The notes below the pieces were generated by a model. It did no database searches, was not told the origin of the DNA, and was given only the letters and a program-made list of their open reading frames with translations. The position numbers were made by a program, and so were the translations under genes. Of a stretch of 64,000 bases of DNA, positions 1 to 7,900 are shown piece by piece. Position 1 is the stretch's first letter; every line of letters starts with the position of its first letter. The DNA is from Microbispora corallina (GTDB lineage: Bacteria; Actinomycetota; Actinomycetes; Streptosporangiales; Streptosporangiaceae): assembly GCF_016863035.1 (NCBI RefSeq), contig NZ_BOOC01000005.1:310001-374000 (forward strand), in the 5' to 3' direction.

Positions 1-672
1 ATCTCCGCTGTCACTCTCACCGGCGACCACCAGCCCGGACTCATAGGCCAGCACCACGGCCTGGACCCGGTCCCGCAGGTCCAGCTTGGTGAGCATGCGG
101 CTGACGTGCGTCTTGACCGTGTGCTCGGTGACCGTGAGCGAGGCGGCGATCTCCGCGTTCGACAGGCCGCGCGCGACCAGCTTCAGCGTCTCGCGCTCGC
201 GTTCGGTCAGTGCGTCCAGCCTGGCCGCCAGCCGGGGGGCGACGCCGTGGGCGGGCCTGCGCACCAGGTCCTCGAGCAGTCTCCTGGTCGCCGCCGGGGC
301 AAGCAGGGCATCGCCCGAGGCGACGGTGCGTACGGCGTGGGCGAGCTCGTCGCGCCGGATGTCTTTCAGCAGGAAACCGCTCGCTCCCGCCCGGACCGCG
401 TCGTAGACGTACTCGTCGAGGTCGAACATGGTCAGCACCAGCACCTTGGCGGCGGTGGTGGCGCAGATCTCCCTGGTCGCCTCGATGCCGTTCGTGCCCG
501 GCATGCGCACGTCCATCAGGACCACGTCCGGCTCGAGCCGTCTGGCCTCAGCTATCGCCTCCTCGCCGTCGGCGGCCTCGCCGACCACCTCCATGTCCGG
601 CTGCGCGTCCAGGATCAGCCCGAACCCCGCGCGGAACAGGTCCTGGTCGTCGGCGATGAGCACCCGCAACAT
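1..672 (-). CDS. NarL/LuxR-family response regulator (C-terminus cut by window edge)
   Basis: DNA-binding output half of a two-component system. It starts at the ATG at 672, and 224 codons lie in the window with no stop before position 1, so only the last few residues are missing. The receiver domain opens with VLIADDQDLFRAG and carries the phospho-acceptor Asp in the segment DVVLMDVRMPG; the switch Lys is in GFLLKD. The C-terminal LuxR helix-turn-helix begins LTERERETLKLVARGLSN and continues with TEHTVKTHVSRM. The kinase gene lies immediately upstream on the same strand with a 5-bp gap, so the two are one operon and the kinase is the likely phosphodonor. Signal and target genes are unknown. 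Confidence 0.92.
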   Translation of the reverse strand, partial: MLRVLIADDQDLFRAGFGLILDAQPDMEVVGEAADGEEAIAEARRLEPDVVLMDVRMPGTNGIEATREICATTAAKVLVLTMFDLDEYVYDAVRAGASGFLLKDIRRDELAHAVRTVASGDALLAPAATRRLLEDLVRRPAHGVAPRLAARLDALTERERETLKLVARGLSNAEIAASLTVTEHTVKTHVSRMLTKLDLRDRVQAVVLAYESGLVVAGESDSGD

Positions 673-677
673 GCGGG

Positions 678-1847
678 CTATTCAAGCGGAAATTCAGCTT
701 TCACCAAGAATCCCCCGTTTTGCCCCGACTCGGCCCTGAGCGTTCCGCCACATGCCGCCGCCCGTTCCCGCATCCCAGCCAGCCCGTAACCGCCGCCCTG
801 GCCCGGCCCCCGCCCGTCGTCGGCGATCTCCACCGTCAGGCTCTCCAGCCAGGTCAGAGTGAGGCGTACGGCACGCGTACCGGCGTGCTTGCGCACGTTG
901 GTCAGCGCCTCCTGAACGATGCGGTAGACGGCGGCCTCAACGCTTTCGGGGACCGGGCGCGGGATACCGACGGTCGTGCTCACCACATCGAGGCCACTGT
1001 GCTCGACCAGCGCAGGGAGGTTGGCCAGACGGGGCTGAAACAGCGACTCGCCCAGGCGCTCGCCGGCACGACCCCACGACGGTCCGCCACCTTCGCCCGG
1101 GGACCGCAGCGCGGCGAGCACCCCCCGAAGCTCGGCCAGCGCACCCCTTCCCGTGTCGGCGATCGCGTCGAAAACCGCCTCGGCCCTGTCTGGGTCGCTG
1201 CGCACCACCACCGGCCCGGCCTCGGCCTGAACCACCATCAGCCCAACGGAATGGGTGACGATGTCGTGCATGTCGCGCGCGATCCGGGTGCGCTCCTCGG
1301 CCGCCGCCGCGATGTGCTCCTGCTCCCGCCGCCGCGCCCGCTCGGCCAGTTCGGCAGTTCGCGAACGACTCGCCCTGGCACTGGTGCCCAGCGCGTAGGC
1401 GGCCACGAAGGCAGTCCCCATCAGCCGGAAGGTCTCGTCGTTCTCTCCCGGCAGCACCAGCGAGACACCCACAGTCGCGACGATCAACGGAATCGCCGCC
1501 AGCCTCTTCCACGTGTGGCTCACGTCGGCGATCGTGTAGACGGCCAGCAGCGGCCCAAAGGGCAAAAAGGGCTTCTCCCACGTAACCATCACCGACATCG
1601 CCGCCCCGACCACCGCCGCGACCACCATCGGTGCCTGCCTACGCCACCACACCGGCACCGACGCCAACAGCCCCAGCCCGATGATCCACCACGGTTTGGG
1701 ATCGGGCAGTAGAAGCGGCCCAACCGTAGCCAGGACCACGCCCAACGCAAGCGCCCCGTCAACCGCCCTACCGATCCGGCCCGCTGCGAACATCCGCCCA
1801 TTATCAGGATTTATCCGCCCGCTGCCTTCACTCTCTGAAGTGATCAT
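678..1847 (-). CDS. HisKA_3-type sensor histidine kinase
   Basis: Membrane sensor kinase of the NarX/DesK class, 389 residues from an ATG at 1847 preceded by GGAGG at 7 nt; a GTG at 1907 is a weaker alternative. Several hydrophobic segments fill the N-terminal third. The dimerisation/phospho-acceptor motif ARDMHDIVTHS follows, then a Bergerat ATPase fold with an N-box-like helix (IVQEALTNVRKHA) and a glycine-rich lid (ADDGRGPGQGGGYGLAGM). It overlaps nothing and is followed 5 bp later by its response regulator. The sensed ligand cannot be inferred from the sequence. Confidence 0.9.
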   Translation of the reverse strand: MITSESEGSGRINPDNGRMFAAGRIGRAVDGALALGVVLATVGPLLLPDPKPWWIIGLGLLASVPVWWRRQAPMVVAAVVGAAMSVMVTWEKPFLPFGPLLAVYTIADVSHTWKRLAAIPLIVATVGVSLVLPGENDETFRLMGTAFVAAYALGTSARASRSRTAELAERARRREQEHIAAAAEERTRIARDMHDIVTHSVGLMVVQAEAGPVVVRSDPDRAEAVFDAIADTGRGALAELRGVLAALRSPGEGGGPSWGRAGERLGESLFQPRLANLPALVEHSGLDVVSTTVGIPRPVPESVEAAVYRIVQEALTNVRKHAGTRAVRLTLTWLESLTVEIADDGRGPGQGGGYGLAGMRERAAACGGTLRAESGQNGGFLVKAEFPLE

Positions 1848-1997
1848 CCCCGGCCTCCGTCGCGAACGGGGTGCTCGACAGGGCTGACCGCTACAGACCA
1901 GGAGCACCGGAGCATGGCCTGACGAAAGTCAGGGGTGGGCCGTGTCCTTCGGCGCCCGAGGTGGAGGTCGGCGGCGTCGAAGGCGCGTTCCTCCGGA

Positions 1998-2092
<95 letters not shown>

Positions 2093-2187
2093 AACGCTCG
2101 GTCCTCCCGGTCGCCTCGCACCCGCCTTGACGAGACGTCTAGCCCGGATGACCTGGCGTTTCGTCCTATGCCGTAATTTGGTCAGCG

Positions 2188-3135
2188 ATGATGCTCAGGG
2201 GAACTGATCGTGAATCAAGGGGGGGCCGGCAGCCGGAGGAGGTCTTCGCGCGCAGCATGCTGGCTGAGTTCTCGCTTCCGGGGGAGCGGGTTCTGTGCAG
2301 CGGAGAGCTGGGCTGGCAGACGATGCTCGCCCGCACGTACGTCGATCCGCCGCGGGTGGAGCAGTTCTCCACCGCGCAGTCGAGTGACCTACTGATCGTG
2401 CTGGTGACCAGCGGCACATACGCCATCGAGAGCCGCAAGGGCCGCCGCTGGCGGCAGGCGAACTACTATCCCGGCTCAGTGGGAGTGACGTCGCCGGACA
2501 ACGTGAGCGTGTTGCGCTGGCAGAGCACGTCGGCGCAGCGGCTGGAGTCGCTGCACCTGCACCTGAGCGCGGACCTGCTCAAGCAGATCTCTGAGGCACT
2601 CGGCGAGAAGGGTCCATGGCAGCGGAGGCTGCCGGACGCTCTGCTGCTCGACGATCCCTTCGTCGTGTCGGCGGGACGGGCGGTCGGGCGGGCGCTGCAG
2701 AGTCGCGCGCCGGCCCTGTACGCCGACTCGATCGCGCAGATGCTCGCCACGCACCTGCTGTACGGCCTGGAGTCGGAGATCGCGACCAAGGTGCGGCCTG
2801 CCGCGCTCGGCGAGTCCGCGCTGCGGCGCGTCACGGCGTACATGCACGAGCATCTGCACGAGGACGTGAGTCTCGACGATCTCGCCGCCCAGGCGAACAT
2901 CAGTAAGTACCACTTCCTGCGCACGTTTTCCAAGGTGACCGGTACCACCCCGCACCGCTACCTGGTGGACCTGCGCATGAGCCGGGCCGCCGATCTGCTC
3001 CGCGACACCGTTCAGCCGGTGCTGCACATCGCTGTGGCCTGTGGGTACCGCAGCCCCGCGCAGTTCACCGCCGCCTTCCGCCGGCGCTTCGGCCTGTCCC
3101 CCACAGAGTTCCGCCGCCAGTTCCGAGCGGGGTGA
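2188..3135 (+). CDS. AraC-family transcriptional regulator (cupin-type sensor plus HTH)
   Basis: A 315-residue regulator. Residues about 35-200 resemble the AraC_binding_2 type sensor domain. The last 100 residues hold the double helix-turn-helix, with the first helix pair around LDDLAAQANISKYHFLRTFS and the family signature region VACGYRSPAQFTAAFRRRFG. ATG at 2188 is used; ATG at 2257 is an alternative, and neither has a well placed ribosome site. It lies directly upstream of an SDR and a zinc alcohol dehydrogenase on the same strand and is their probable regulator, acting on the 341-bp gap between them. The effector is unknown. Confidence 0.88.
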   Translation: MMLRGTDRESRGGRQPEEVFARSMLAEFSLPGERVLCSGELGWQTMLARTYVDPPRVEQFSTAQSSDLLIVLVTSGTYAIESRKGRRWRQANYYPGSVGVTSPDNVSVLRWQSTSAQRLESLHLHLSADLLKQISEALGEKGPWQRRLPDALLLDDPFVVSAGRAVGRALQSRAPALYADSIAQMLATHLLYGLESEIATKVRPAALGESALRRVTAYMHEHLHEDVSLDDLAAQANISKYHFLRTFSKVTGTTPHRYLVDLRMSRAADLLRDTVQPVLHIAVACGYRSPAQFTAAFRRRFGLSPTEFRRQFRAG

Positions 3136-3476
3136 TCGTTGAGCCGGCACCAGGGCCGGCGCACGGTCTGCGCAACCCCGGGCGAACATTGCGCAATTTA
3201 CCGACATATCGGGCGGGCCGCATCTGGCAATCTGGGCGGGCGTTGATGGAGTGCCGCGGTCCTATTGCGACATCGACTGCGATAGCGCAGGTCACGTGGG
3301 GTCGCAGCGCCGTCCCGGCGCGGTCTCCCGACAGGGCGCGGCGAGGACGTCACCGAGATCCCGATCAGTGTCGGGACCTCTTTCCACCATCGTCGCCGGC
3401 TTCGGCGTTCGCCGGGCAAGCCGAGCCGGGATGTTCGTCCTGCGCACGTCGCACGACCGACAGGAGAGGAATCCAT
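3136..3476 (+). promoter_or_regulatory. 341-bp intergenic region with a 21-bp-spaced direct repeat, candidate AraC-type operator
   Basis: No gene is visible here. TGCGCAA occurs at 3169-3175 and again at 3190-3196. The 21-bp periodicity is two helical turns, the arrangement expected for AraC/XylS half-sites, and the repeat lies just downstream of the AraC gene and upstream of the oxidoreductase genes it probably controls. The downstream SDR has a clear ribosome site AGGAGAGG about 10 nt before its ATG. Assignment as an operator is inference from spacing and position. Confidence 0.4.
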
Positions 3477-4367
3477 ATGACCAACGTCATCGTCATCACT
3501 GGGGCGTCCAGCGGTTTCGGCGCGCTGTCCGCGCGCGCTCTGGCCGATGCCGGCAACATCGTCTACGCCGGGATGCGTGCCACCACCGGCCGCAACGCAC
3601 CGCAGGTCCGGGCTGCCGCCGACTATGCCAAGGAGTACGGCGTGGACCTGCGCTCGATCGAACTGGACGTGAGCTCACAGGAGTCCGTCGACGCGGCGAT
3701 CGCGCAGATCGAGGCCGACTGCGGCCGGATCGACGTTCTGATCCACAACGCCGGCCACATGGTGGTCGGCCCGGTCGAGGCGTTCACCCCTGAGCAACTC
3801 GCCGAGCTGTACGACGTGAACGTCCTGTCGACCCAACGCGTGAACCGTGCGGTGCTGCCGGGCATGCGGCACCGTGGGCAGGGCCTGGTGATCTGGGTGT
3901 CCAGCTCCAGCGTCAAGGGCGGCACCCCGCCGTACCTGGCGCCGTACTTCGCCGCGAAGGCCGGCATGGACTCGCTCGCCGTGAGCTACTCCGCCGAGCT
4001 GGCCCGGTGGGGCGTGGAGACCTCGATCGTGGTCCCGGGATCGTTCACCAGCGGAACCAACCACTTCGCCCATTCGGGCCGCCCGGCCGACACCGACGTC
4101 GAGACGGAGTACGAGGCCAGGTATACGGGTTTGATGGATCAGGTCTCGCAGAAGCTCGCCGCCTTGTTCCCCGCGGAAGCCGACGTCTCGCTGGTCTCCG
4201 ATGAGATCGCCCGGATCGTCGCCCTGCCGCCCGGGCAGCGGCCGTACCGGGTTCACATCGACCCGGCGAACGACGGATCCGAAGAGGTCTCGAATGTCGC
4301 CGACCGCGTCCGGCGCGAGTTCTACGCCCGCATCGGCCTCGATGACCTGCTCACCGTTCACAAGTAG
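3477..4367 (+). CDS. Short-chain dehydrogenase/reductase
   Basis: Classical SDR of 296 residues from ATG 3477, chosen because AGGAGAGG precedes it; the open frame continues upstream but without homology. The NAD(P) motif TGASSGFGALSA is at the N-terminus, HNAGHMVVGP follows the third strand, and the catalytic Ser (WVSSSSVKGG) and the YFAAKAGMD segment come later. In the last, the catalytic Tyr-x3-Lys is represented by Y-F-A-A-K. The C-terminal 100 residues resemble the oxidoreductase branch that acts on alcohols or ketones. It is followed 24 bp later by a zinc alcohol dehydrogenase in the same direction, so the two probably act on related carbonyl compounds. Confidence 0.9.
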   Translation: MTNVIVITGASSGFGALSARALADAGNIVYAGMRATTGRNAPQVRAAADYAKEYGVDLRSIELDVSSQESVDAAIAQIEADCGRIDVLIHNAGHMVVGPVEAFTPEQLAELYDVNVLSTQRVNRAVLPGMRHRGQGLVIWVSSSSVKGGTPPYLAPYFAAKAGMDSLAVSYSAELARWGVETSIVVPGSFTSGTNHFAHSGRPADTDVETEYEARYTGLMDQVSQKLAALFPAEADVSLVSDEIARIVALPPGQRPYRVHIDPANDGSEEVSNVADRVRREFYARIGLDDLLTVHK

Positions 4368-4391
4368 AACTGACAGAGAAGAGGAGTAGCG

Positions 4392-5399
4392 ATGCGTGCA
4401 GCTGTCGCGACCGGGGTGAATGAGCCTCTGTCGATCGTGGAACGGGATGTGCCCACGCCAGGGCCGGGTGAGGTGCTGGTCCGGCTCATCGCGTGTGGGG
4501 TGTGTTTCACCGACCTGAACCTGGTCCGCGGGCACTACCCGTTCGCCCGGTTCCCGGTGGTCCCTGGGCATGAGGTCACCGGAGTGGTGGAGTCTGTCGG
4601 GGAGGGCGTCACCTTCCCGGCGGTGGGCACCCATGTCGGGGCGCAGTTCCTGTACGACTCGTGCGGGCACTGCGACTACTGCGTACGGGGCGAGCAGATT
4701 CTGTGCCCGTCCAAGCGGATCACCGGCATCATGACCGATGGCGGATACGCCGAGTACGGCATCTTCAAGGCCGGGTTCGTCACCCCGCTTCCGGACGGGC
4801 TGGACCCGATCGCGGCCGCGCCGCTGATGTGCGCGGGCATCACCGCCTACAACGGCTTGCGCCGGGCCGGGATCACGCCTGAGTCCAGGGTGGCGGTCAT
4901 CGGTGCCGGCGGCATCGGGGCACTTGCCATCCGGTACGCCGTCGCCATGGGCGCTCGCGTCGCGGTCATCGGGCATTCGCGCCGGTCGGAGCAGGAGGCG
5001 CTGGGACTGGGCGCCGAGCGGTTCATCGCCGGCGGGGAGGAGGATCCGGCGGTCGCGCTGAAGGCCTGGGAAGGTGGCGCGAACGTCGTACTGAACGCGG
5101 CCCCCACCACCGCGGCCGCCGCGTCGACGCTTGGCGGGCTGGCCCCCGACGGCACGCTCGTGCTGTGCGGGTACGACGCGGACAACCTCTCGTTGCCGAC
5201 CATGCCGATGGTCCTCAACCGGCTGCACGTCATGGCCAACCCGTCGGGCTCCCCGCACGACCTGCGCGACACGCTGCGCTTTTCCGCATTCCACAACATC
5301 CTGCCCGAGATCACCCAGATCTCGCTGGACGAGACGCCGAAGACGCTGGAGGCGATGGCCGCAGGTGGTGTCCACGGCCGCCGGGTGATCGTCTTCTAA
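4392..5399 (+). CDS. Zinc-dependent alcohol dehydrogenase (MDR superfamily)
   Basis: A 335-residue medium-chain dehydrogenase. The catalytic zinc ligands are in ACGVCFTDLN and the PGHEVTGVVESVG segment. The structural zinc is held by four Cys in the segment starting CGHCDYC and ending at the Cys of QILCPSK. The Rossmann motif VIGAGGIGALAIRYA places NAD(P) binding at about residues 165-180. ATG 4392 has GAGGAG just upstream. It probably forms an operon with the SDR. The C-terminal half is typical of AdhA/AdhP-like enzymes that oxidise primary alcohols, but substrate cannot be fixed from sequence. Confidence 0.92.
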   Translation: MRAAVATGVNEPLSIVERDVPTPGPGEVLVRLIACGVCFTDLNLVRGHYPFARFPVVPGHEVTGVVESVGEGVTFPAVGTHVGAQFLYDSCGHCDYCVRGEQILCPSKRITGIMTDGGYAEYGIFKAGFVTPLPDGLDPIAAAPLMCAGITAYNGLRRAGITPESRVAVIGAGGIGALAIRYAVAMGARVAVIGHSRRSEQEALGLGAERFIAGGEEDPAVALKAWEGGANVVLNAAPTTAAAASTLGGLAPDGTLVLCGYDADNLSLPTMPMVLNRLHVMANPSGSPHDLRDTLRFSAFHNILPEITQISLDETPKTLEAMAAGGVHGRRVIVF

Positions 5400-5507
5400 G
5401 GCGCAGGTGACCGGCGAGAAGGCCCACCGGACAGGCCGCTCAGCGTCTGGAGCCTTCTCAGCGCAGCCGGAACACGACATCGCAACTCCGAGGGCCTCGC
5501 GCTCAAC

Positions 5508-5762
5508 ATGGGCCCGGTACGGTGGCTGCGAGAGTGGCGTACGAACTGGACAGTGCGGTACACGGCAACCGACCGCAGGGTACTTGTGACCTTCCGTAAC
5601 GGCGGGCCGCGGTCGGTGAGCTACGAGTACCAGCAGCTGGGGCCGCCTCAGGTCGTCCACGGGAACATCCGGATGGAATGGCTCCGCGAGCCTGGCAGGG
5701 TGGTGGAGTTGAGCGACATCCGTGACCCGTTGATCGTGCACCATCTGATCACGCGCGCCTAG
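5508..5762 (+). CDS. Small hypothetical protein, 84 aa
   Basis: I do not recognise this family. The frame has about 80 percent GC at third positions, as in neighbouring genes, and a plausible soluble composition rich in Arg, Tyr and Val (RYTATDRRVLVTFRNGG, then SYEYQQLGPPQVVHGN). It starts 108 bp after the alcohol dehydrogenase and ends 118 bp before an msrA remnant. No transmembrane segment or Cys motif is visible. It could be a true accessory gene or a chance open frame. Confidence 0.45.
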   Translation: MGPVRWLREWRTNWTVRYTATDRRVLVTFRNGGPRSVSYEYQQLGPPQVVHGNIRMEWLREPGRVVELSDIRDPLIVHHLITRA

Positions 5763-5879
5763 GCCGAGCAGCGGCATCCTCTGTGATGTTTCCCGCGCAG
5801 GGGAGAAACGCTGCGATTCCTGTCAACAGCGGGCCGCCTCCCGGCTTGACCCTGTAATGAAGGTTCTCGCCGAAAACGG

Positions 5880-6004
5880 CTCTGGCCGACGGAGCAGCTC
5901 ACACCGGTGCCGCAGATACCGCAGTAGCCATTCGGCACCTTAAAAGGTATTGCTGGTGCTAGCGGTTCTCCCGAGGAGAAGCTGGCGCCTCCTCCCGGCG
6001 CGGG
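5880..6004 (-). pseudogene. msrA 3'-end remnant B (frameshifted)
   Basis: The minus strand reads HQQYL, then a one-base deletion, then KVPNGYCGICGTGVSCSVG, matching the end of the intact MsrA ([19 protein letters not shown] followed by VSCPVG). Upstream similarity continues patchily over the codons for the [12 protein letters not shown] segment to about 6004, right at the stop codon of the neighbouring SDR. The conserved core is 5915-5932. The GVSC resolving-Cys tail is retained, unlike in remnants A and C. The frameshift, the Gly-to-Cys change and the lack of the rest of the gene show it is dead. Confidence 0.8.
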
Positions 6005-6952
6005 CTACATCGTGATGGCCGATCCGGAGGGATACGAGTTCTGCTTGGACTGAACGACGGGGAACCTCACTCCGGTGAGGTCTTCGGAGACGGCCCACAG
6101 CCGCTGCTGGACGGCTACCTCGTACGACTCCGGGCTGGAGGTGACCAGCCGGGGGTGGCCCATGATCTCGTAGCGTCCGCCGGGACCGTAGTACTGGCCG
6201 CCGAGCACCGAGAGGTCGGTGGCGGCGCGTAGGGTCGCCAACGCGCCCATCGCCGACGTCTGGGCGATCAGCGGCGCGAGCCAGGTGAGCGGAAGCCGGA
6301 GGGCCGCGGGGCTGTTGCGGGCGAGCTCGGTGTTGGACACGCCGGGGTGGGCGGCCAAGGCGACGGTGGTGCCGTGCGCAGCGAGCCGGCGCTGCAGCTC
6401 GTACGTGAACATCAGGTTGGCCAGCTTGGACTGGCCGTAGGCGGCGACCCGGCTGTACGACCGCTCCCACTGCAGGTCGTCGAAGTGGATCGCGGCCCGG
6501 ACGCGGTGGCCGATGCTGCTGACCGTGACCACACGCGAGCCGGGCACCGGCAGCATCCGGTCGAGCAGCAGCCCGGTGAGCGCGAAGTGGCCGAGGTGGT
6601 TGGTGCCGAACTGCATCTCGAAGCCGTCCCGGGTGGTCTGCTTCGGGGTGTACATCACGCCGGCGTTGTTGATCAGCAGGTCGATCCGGTCGAGCCGGGA
6701 CCGCAGCGCCGCCGCGGCGGCCCGGACGGAGTCGAGCGAGGTCAGGTCCAGCGCCTGCACGGTCACGTCGCCGGTCATGCGGGCCGCGGCCTGCTGGCCC
6801 TTCTCGACGTTGCGTACGGCGAGCACCACGGACGCCCCGCGCTCGGCGAGCGCCTTGGCGGTCTCGTACCCCAGTCCGGTGTTGGCCCCGGTCACCACGG
6901 CCACCCGCCCGCGCTGGTCCGGAATGTTCGCCGTCGTCCACTTCTCGCTCAT
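6005..6952 (-). CDS. SDR-family oxidoreductase (retinol dehydrogenase/protochlorophyllide reductase-like)
   Basis: A 315-residue SDR with cofactor motif VTGANTGLGYETAKALA, the structural NNAGVMYTPKQTT, catalytic Ser in VTVSSIGHR and the active YGQSKLAN tetrad segment. The spacing and the DLTSLDSVRAA segment match the RDH/POR-like branch, which acts on hydrophobic aldehydes or ketones. The family core ends near the sequence LTGVRFP; the last 15 or so residues run into the msrA remnant junction and may be a tail acquired when the flank was rearranged. It is transcribed divergently from a TetR gene, with three palindromes between them, so it is the obvious target of that repressor. Confidence 0.9.
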   Translation of the reverse strand: MSEKWTTANIPDQRGRVAVVTGANTGLGYETAKALAERGASVVLAVRNVEKGQQAAARMTGDVTVQALDLTSLDSVRAAAAALRSRLDRIDLLINNAGVMYTPKQTTRDGFEMQFGTNHLGHFALTGLLLDRMLPVPGSRVVTVSSIGHRVRAAIHFDDLQWERSYSRVAAYGQSKLANLMFTYELQRRLAAHGTTVALAAHPGVSNTELARNSPAALRLPLTWLAPLIAQTSAMGALATLRAATDLSVLGGQYYGPGGRYEIMGHPRLVTSSPESYEVAVQQRLWAVSEDLTGVRFPVVQSKQNSYPSGSAITM

Positions 6953-6967
6953 GCGAGGCTCCTAGGT

Positions 6968-7041
6968 AACGTACCGAAGGTATCTTGTGCCGACGACGCT
7001 AAGGTACTCGAGGTACGTTGTCAACGTACCGGAGGTACTTA
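6968..7041. promoter_or_regulatory. Three palindromic operators in the SDR/TetR divergent promoter
   Basis: Three related 19-bp sites occur: AACGTACCGAAGGTATCTT at 6968-6986, AAGGTACTCGAGGTACGTT at 7001-7019 (AACGTACCTCGAGTACCTT on the other strand) and AACGTACCGGAGGTACTTA at 7023-7041. In a common orientation all start AACGTACC and share GTA in the second half. Start-to-start spacing is 33 and 22 bp. They fill the 105-bp gap between divergent genes, so binding by the adjacent TetR protein would repress both. Binding itself is inferred. Confidence 0.75.
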
Positions 7042-7057
7042 AATTAGACTGGCGGCC

Positions 7058-7723
7058 GTGGCTTTCCAGCGGGCGCGAACCGAAGAACAGCGGGAGATCC
7101 GCCGACGGGCGATCCTCGACATGGCGTCGGCGATGCTCGACGAGATGCCCGTGGCCGCGGTCACCCTCAACGAGCTCAGCCGCCGGGTCGGCCTGGCGAA
7201 GCCGAACGTGCTCCGCTACTTCGAGTCTCGCGAGGCGGTGCTGCTGGAACTGCTGGACCGATTCCTGCAGGAGTGGCTGACGGAACTGGCGGACGAGCTG
7301 GCGGCCGGCGTCGACGAAAAACTGCCCATGGCCGAGCGAGCGGCAGCGGTGGCCGAGATCCTCAGCCGCTCACTCTCCAGCCGAGCGGTGCTGTGCGACC
7401 TCTTCGGCGCCCAGGGCAGCGTGCTGGAACACAACGTCTCCGTCGAGGTCGTAGCACGCTACAAGCGCGCCTCCCTGGACCGCCTGACAACCATGTCCGC
7501 CCTGATCCAGAACTACCTGCCGGAGCTGGGCGAGAACGCGACACTGTTCAGCCTGCAAACCATGGTCATGGCCGGCGCGCTGTCGGCGTACAGCACACCC
7601 CCACCCAGCCTGCGGGCGGCCTACCAGGCCGAGCCCGACCTCGCCCGCTTCCACTTGGAGCTGAAGGACTCCTTGAAGCTGGCCCTGACCGGAACCCTCC
7701 TGGGCGTGCTGCCCCGCCGCTGA
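7058..7723 (+). CDS. TetR-family transcriptional repressor
   Basis: A 221-residue regulator with an N-terminal TetR_N helix-turn-helix (AAVTLNELSRRVGLAKPNVL followed by RYFESREAVL) and a helical ligand-binding C-terminal domain. It starts at GTG 7058 with no ribosome site close by, so the message may be leaderless or nearly so. It faces away from an SDR gene across three copies of a palindrome and most likely represses both itself and the SDR until a hydrophobic ligand, perhaps the SDR substrate, is bound. The last 40 residues end close to an msrA remnant. Confidence 0.92.
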   Translation: MAFQRARTEEQREIRRRAILDMASAMLDEMPVAAVTLNELSRRVGLAKPNVLRYFESREAVLLELLDRFLQEWLTELADELAAGVDEKLPMAERAAAVAEILSRSLSSRAVLCDLFGAQGSVLEHNVSVEVVARYKRASLDRLTTMSALIQNYLPELGENATLFSLQTMVMAGALSAYSTPPPSLRAAYQAEPDLARFHLELKDSLKLALTGTLLGVLPRR

Positions 7724-7764
7724 CCTGCCTTGCACTGGACAGGTCCTCGAGCCTCGGTCCTCGG

Positions 7765-7900
7765 TCGGAACCAGGCCCGTCGGGCAGGCAGGCGCCCCAC
7801 CTAGATGGGTCACCTAGCTTGACGTTGGTACCGCCGATGCCGCAGTAGCCGTTGGGCACCTTGAAAAGGCATTGCTGGTGGTAGAGGTACAGCTCATGCA
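7765..7900 (-). pseudogene. msrA 3'-end remnant C
   Basis: The minus strand reads ELYLYHQQCLFKVPNGYCGI then GGTNVKLGDPSRW, and in the next frame CPTGLVPTED. The intact MsrA ends [18 protein letters not shown] then GGTG and [10 protein letters not shown]. The conserved core is 7836-7853. It shares KVPNGYC with remnant B and the extra GDPS-x-W stretch with remnant A, so the three relics are not simple copies of the resident gene. It adjoins the stop codon of the membrane protein gene at 7901. Confidence 0.8.

Noticed and set aside
5415-5459. GAGAAGGC and GCCTTCTC pair after the zinc alcohol dehydrogenase as a terminator
   Set aside because: The loop would be 29 nt, too long for a confident hairpin terminator.
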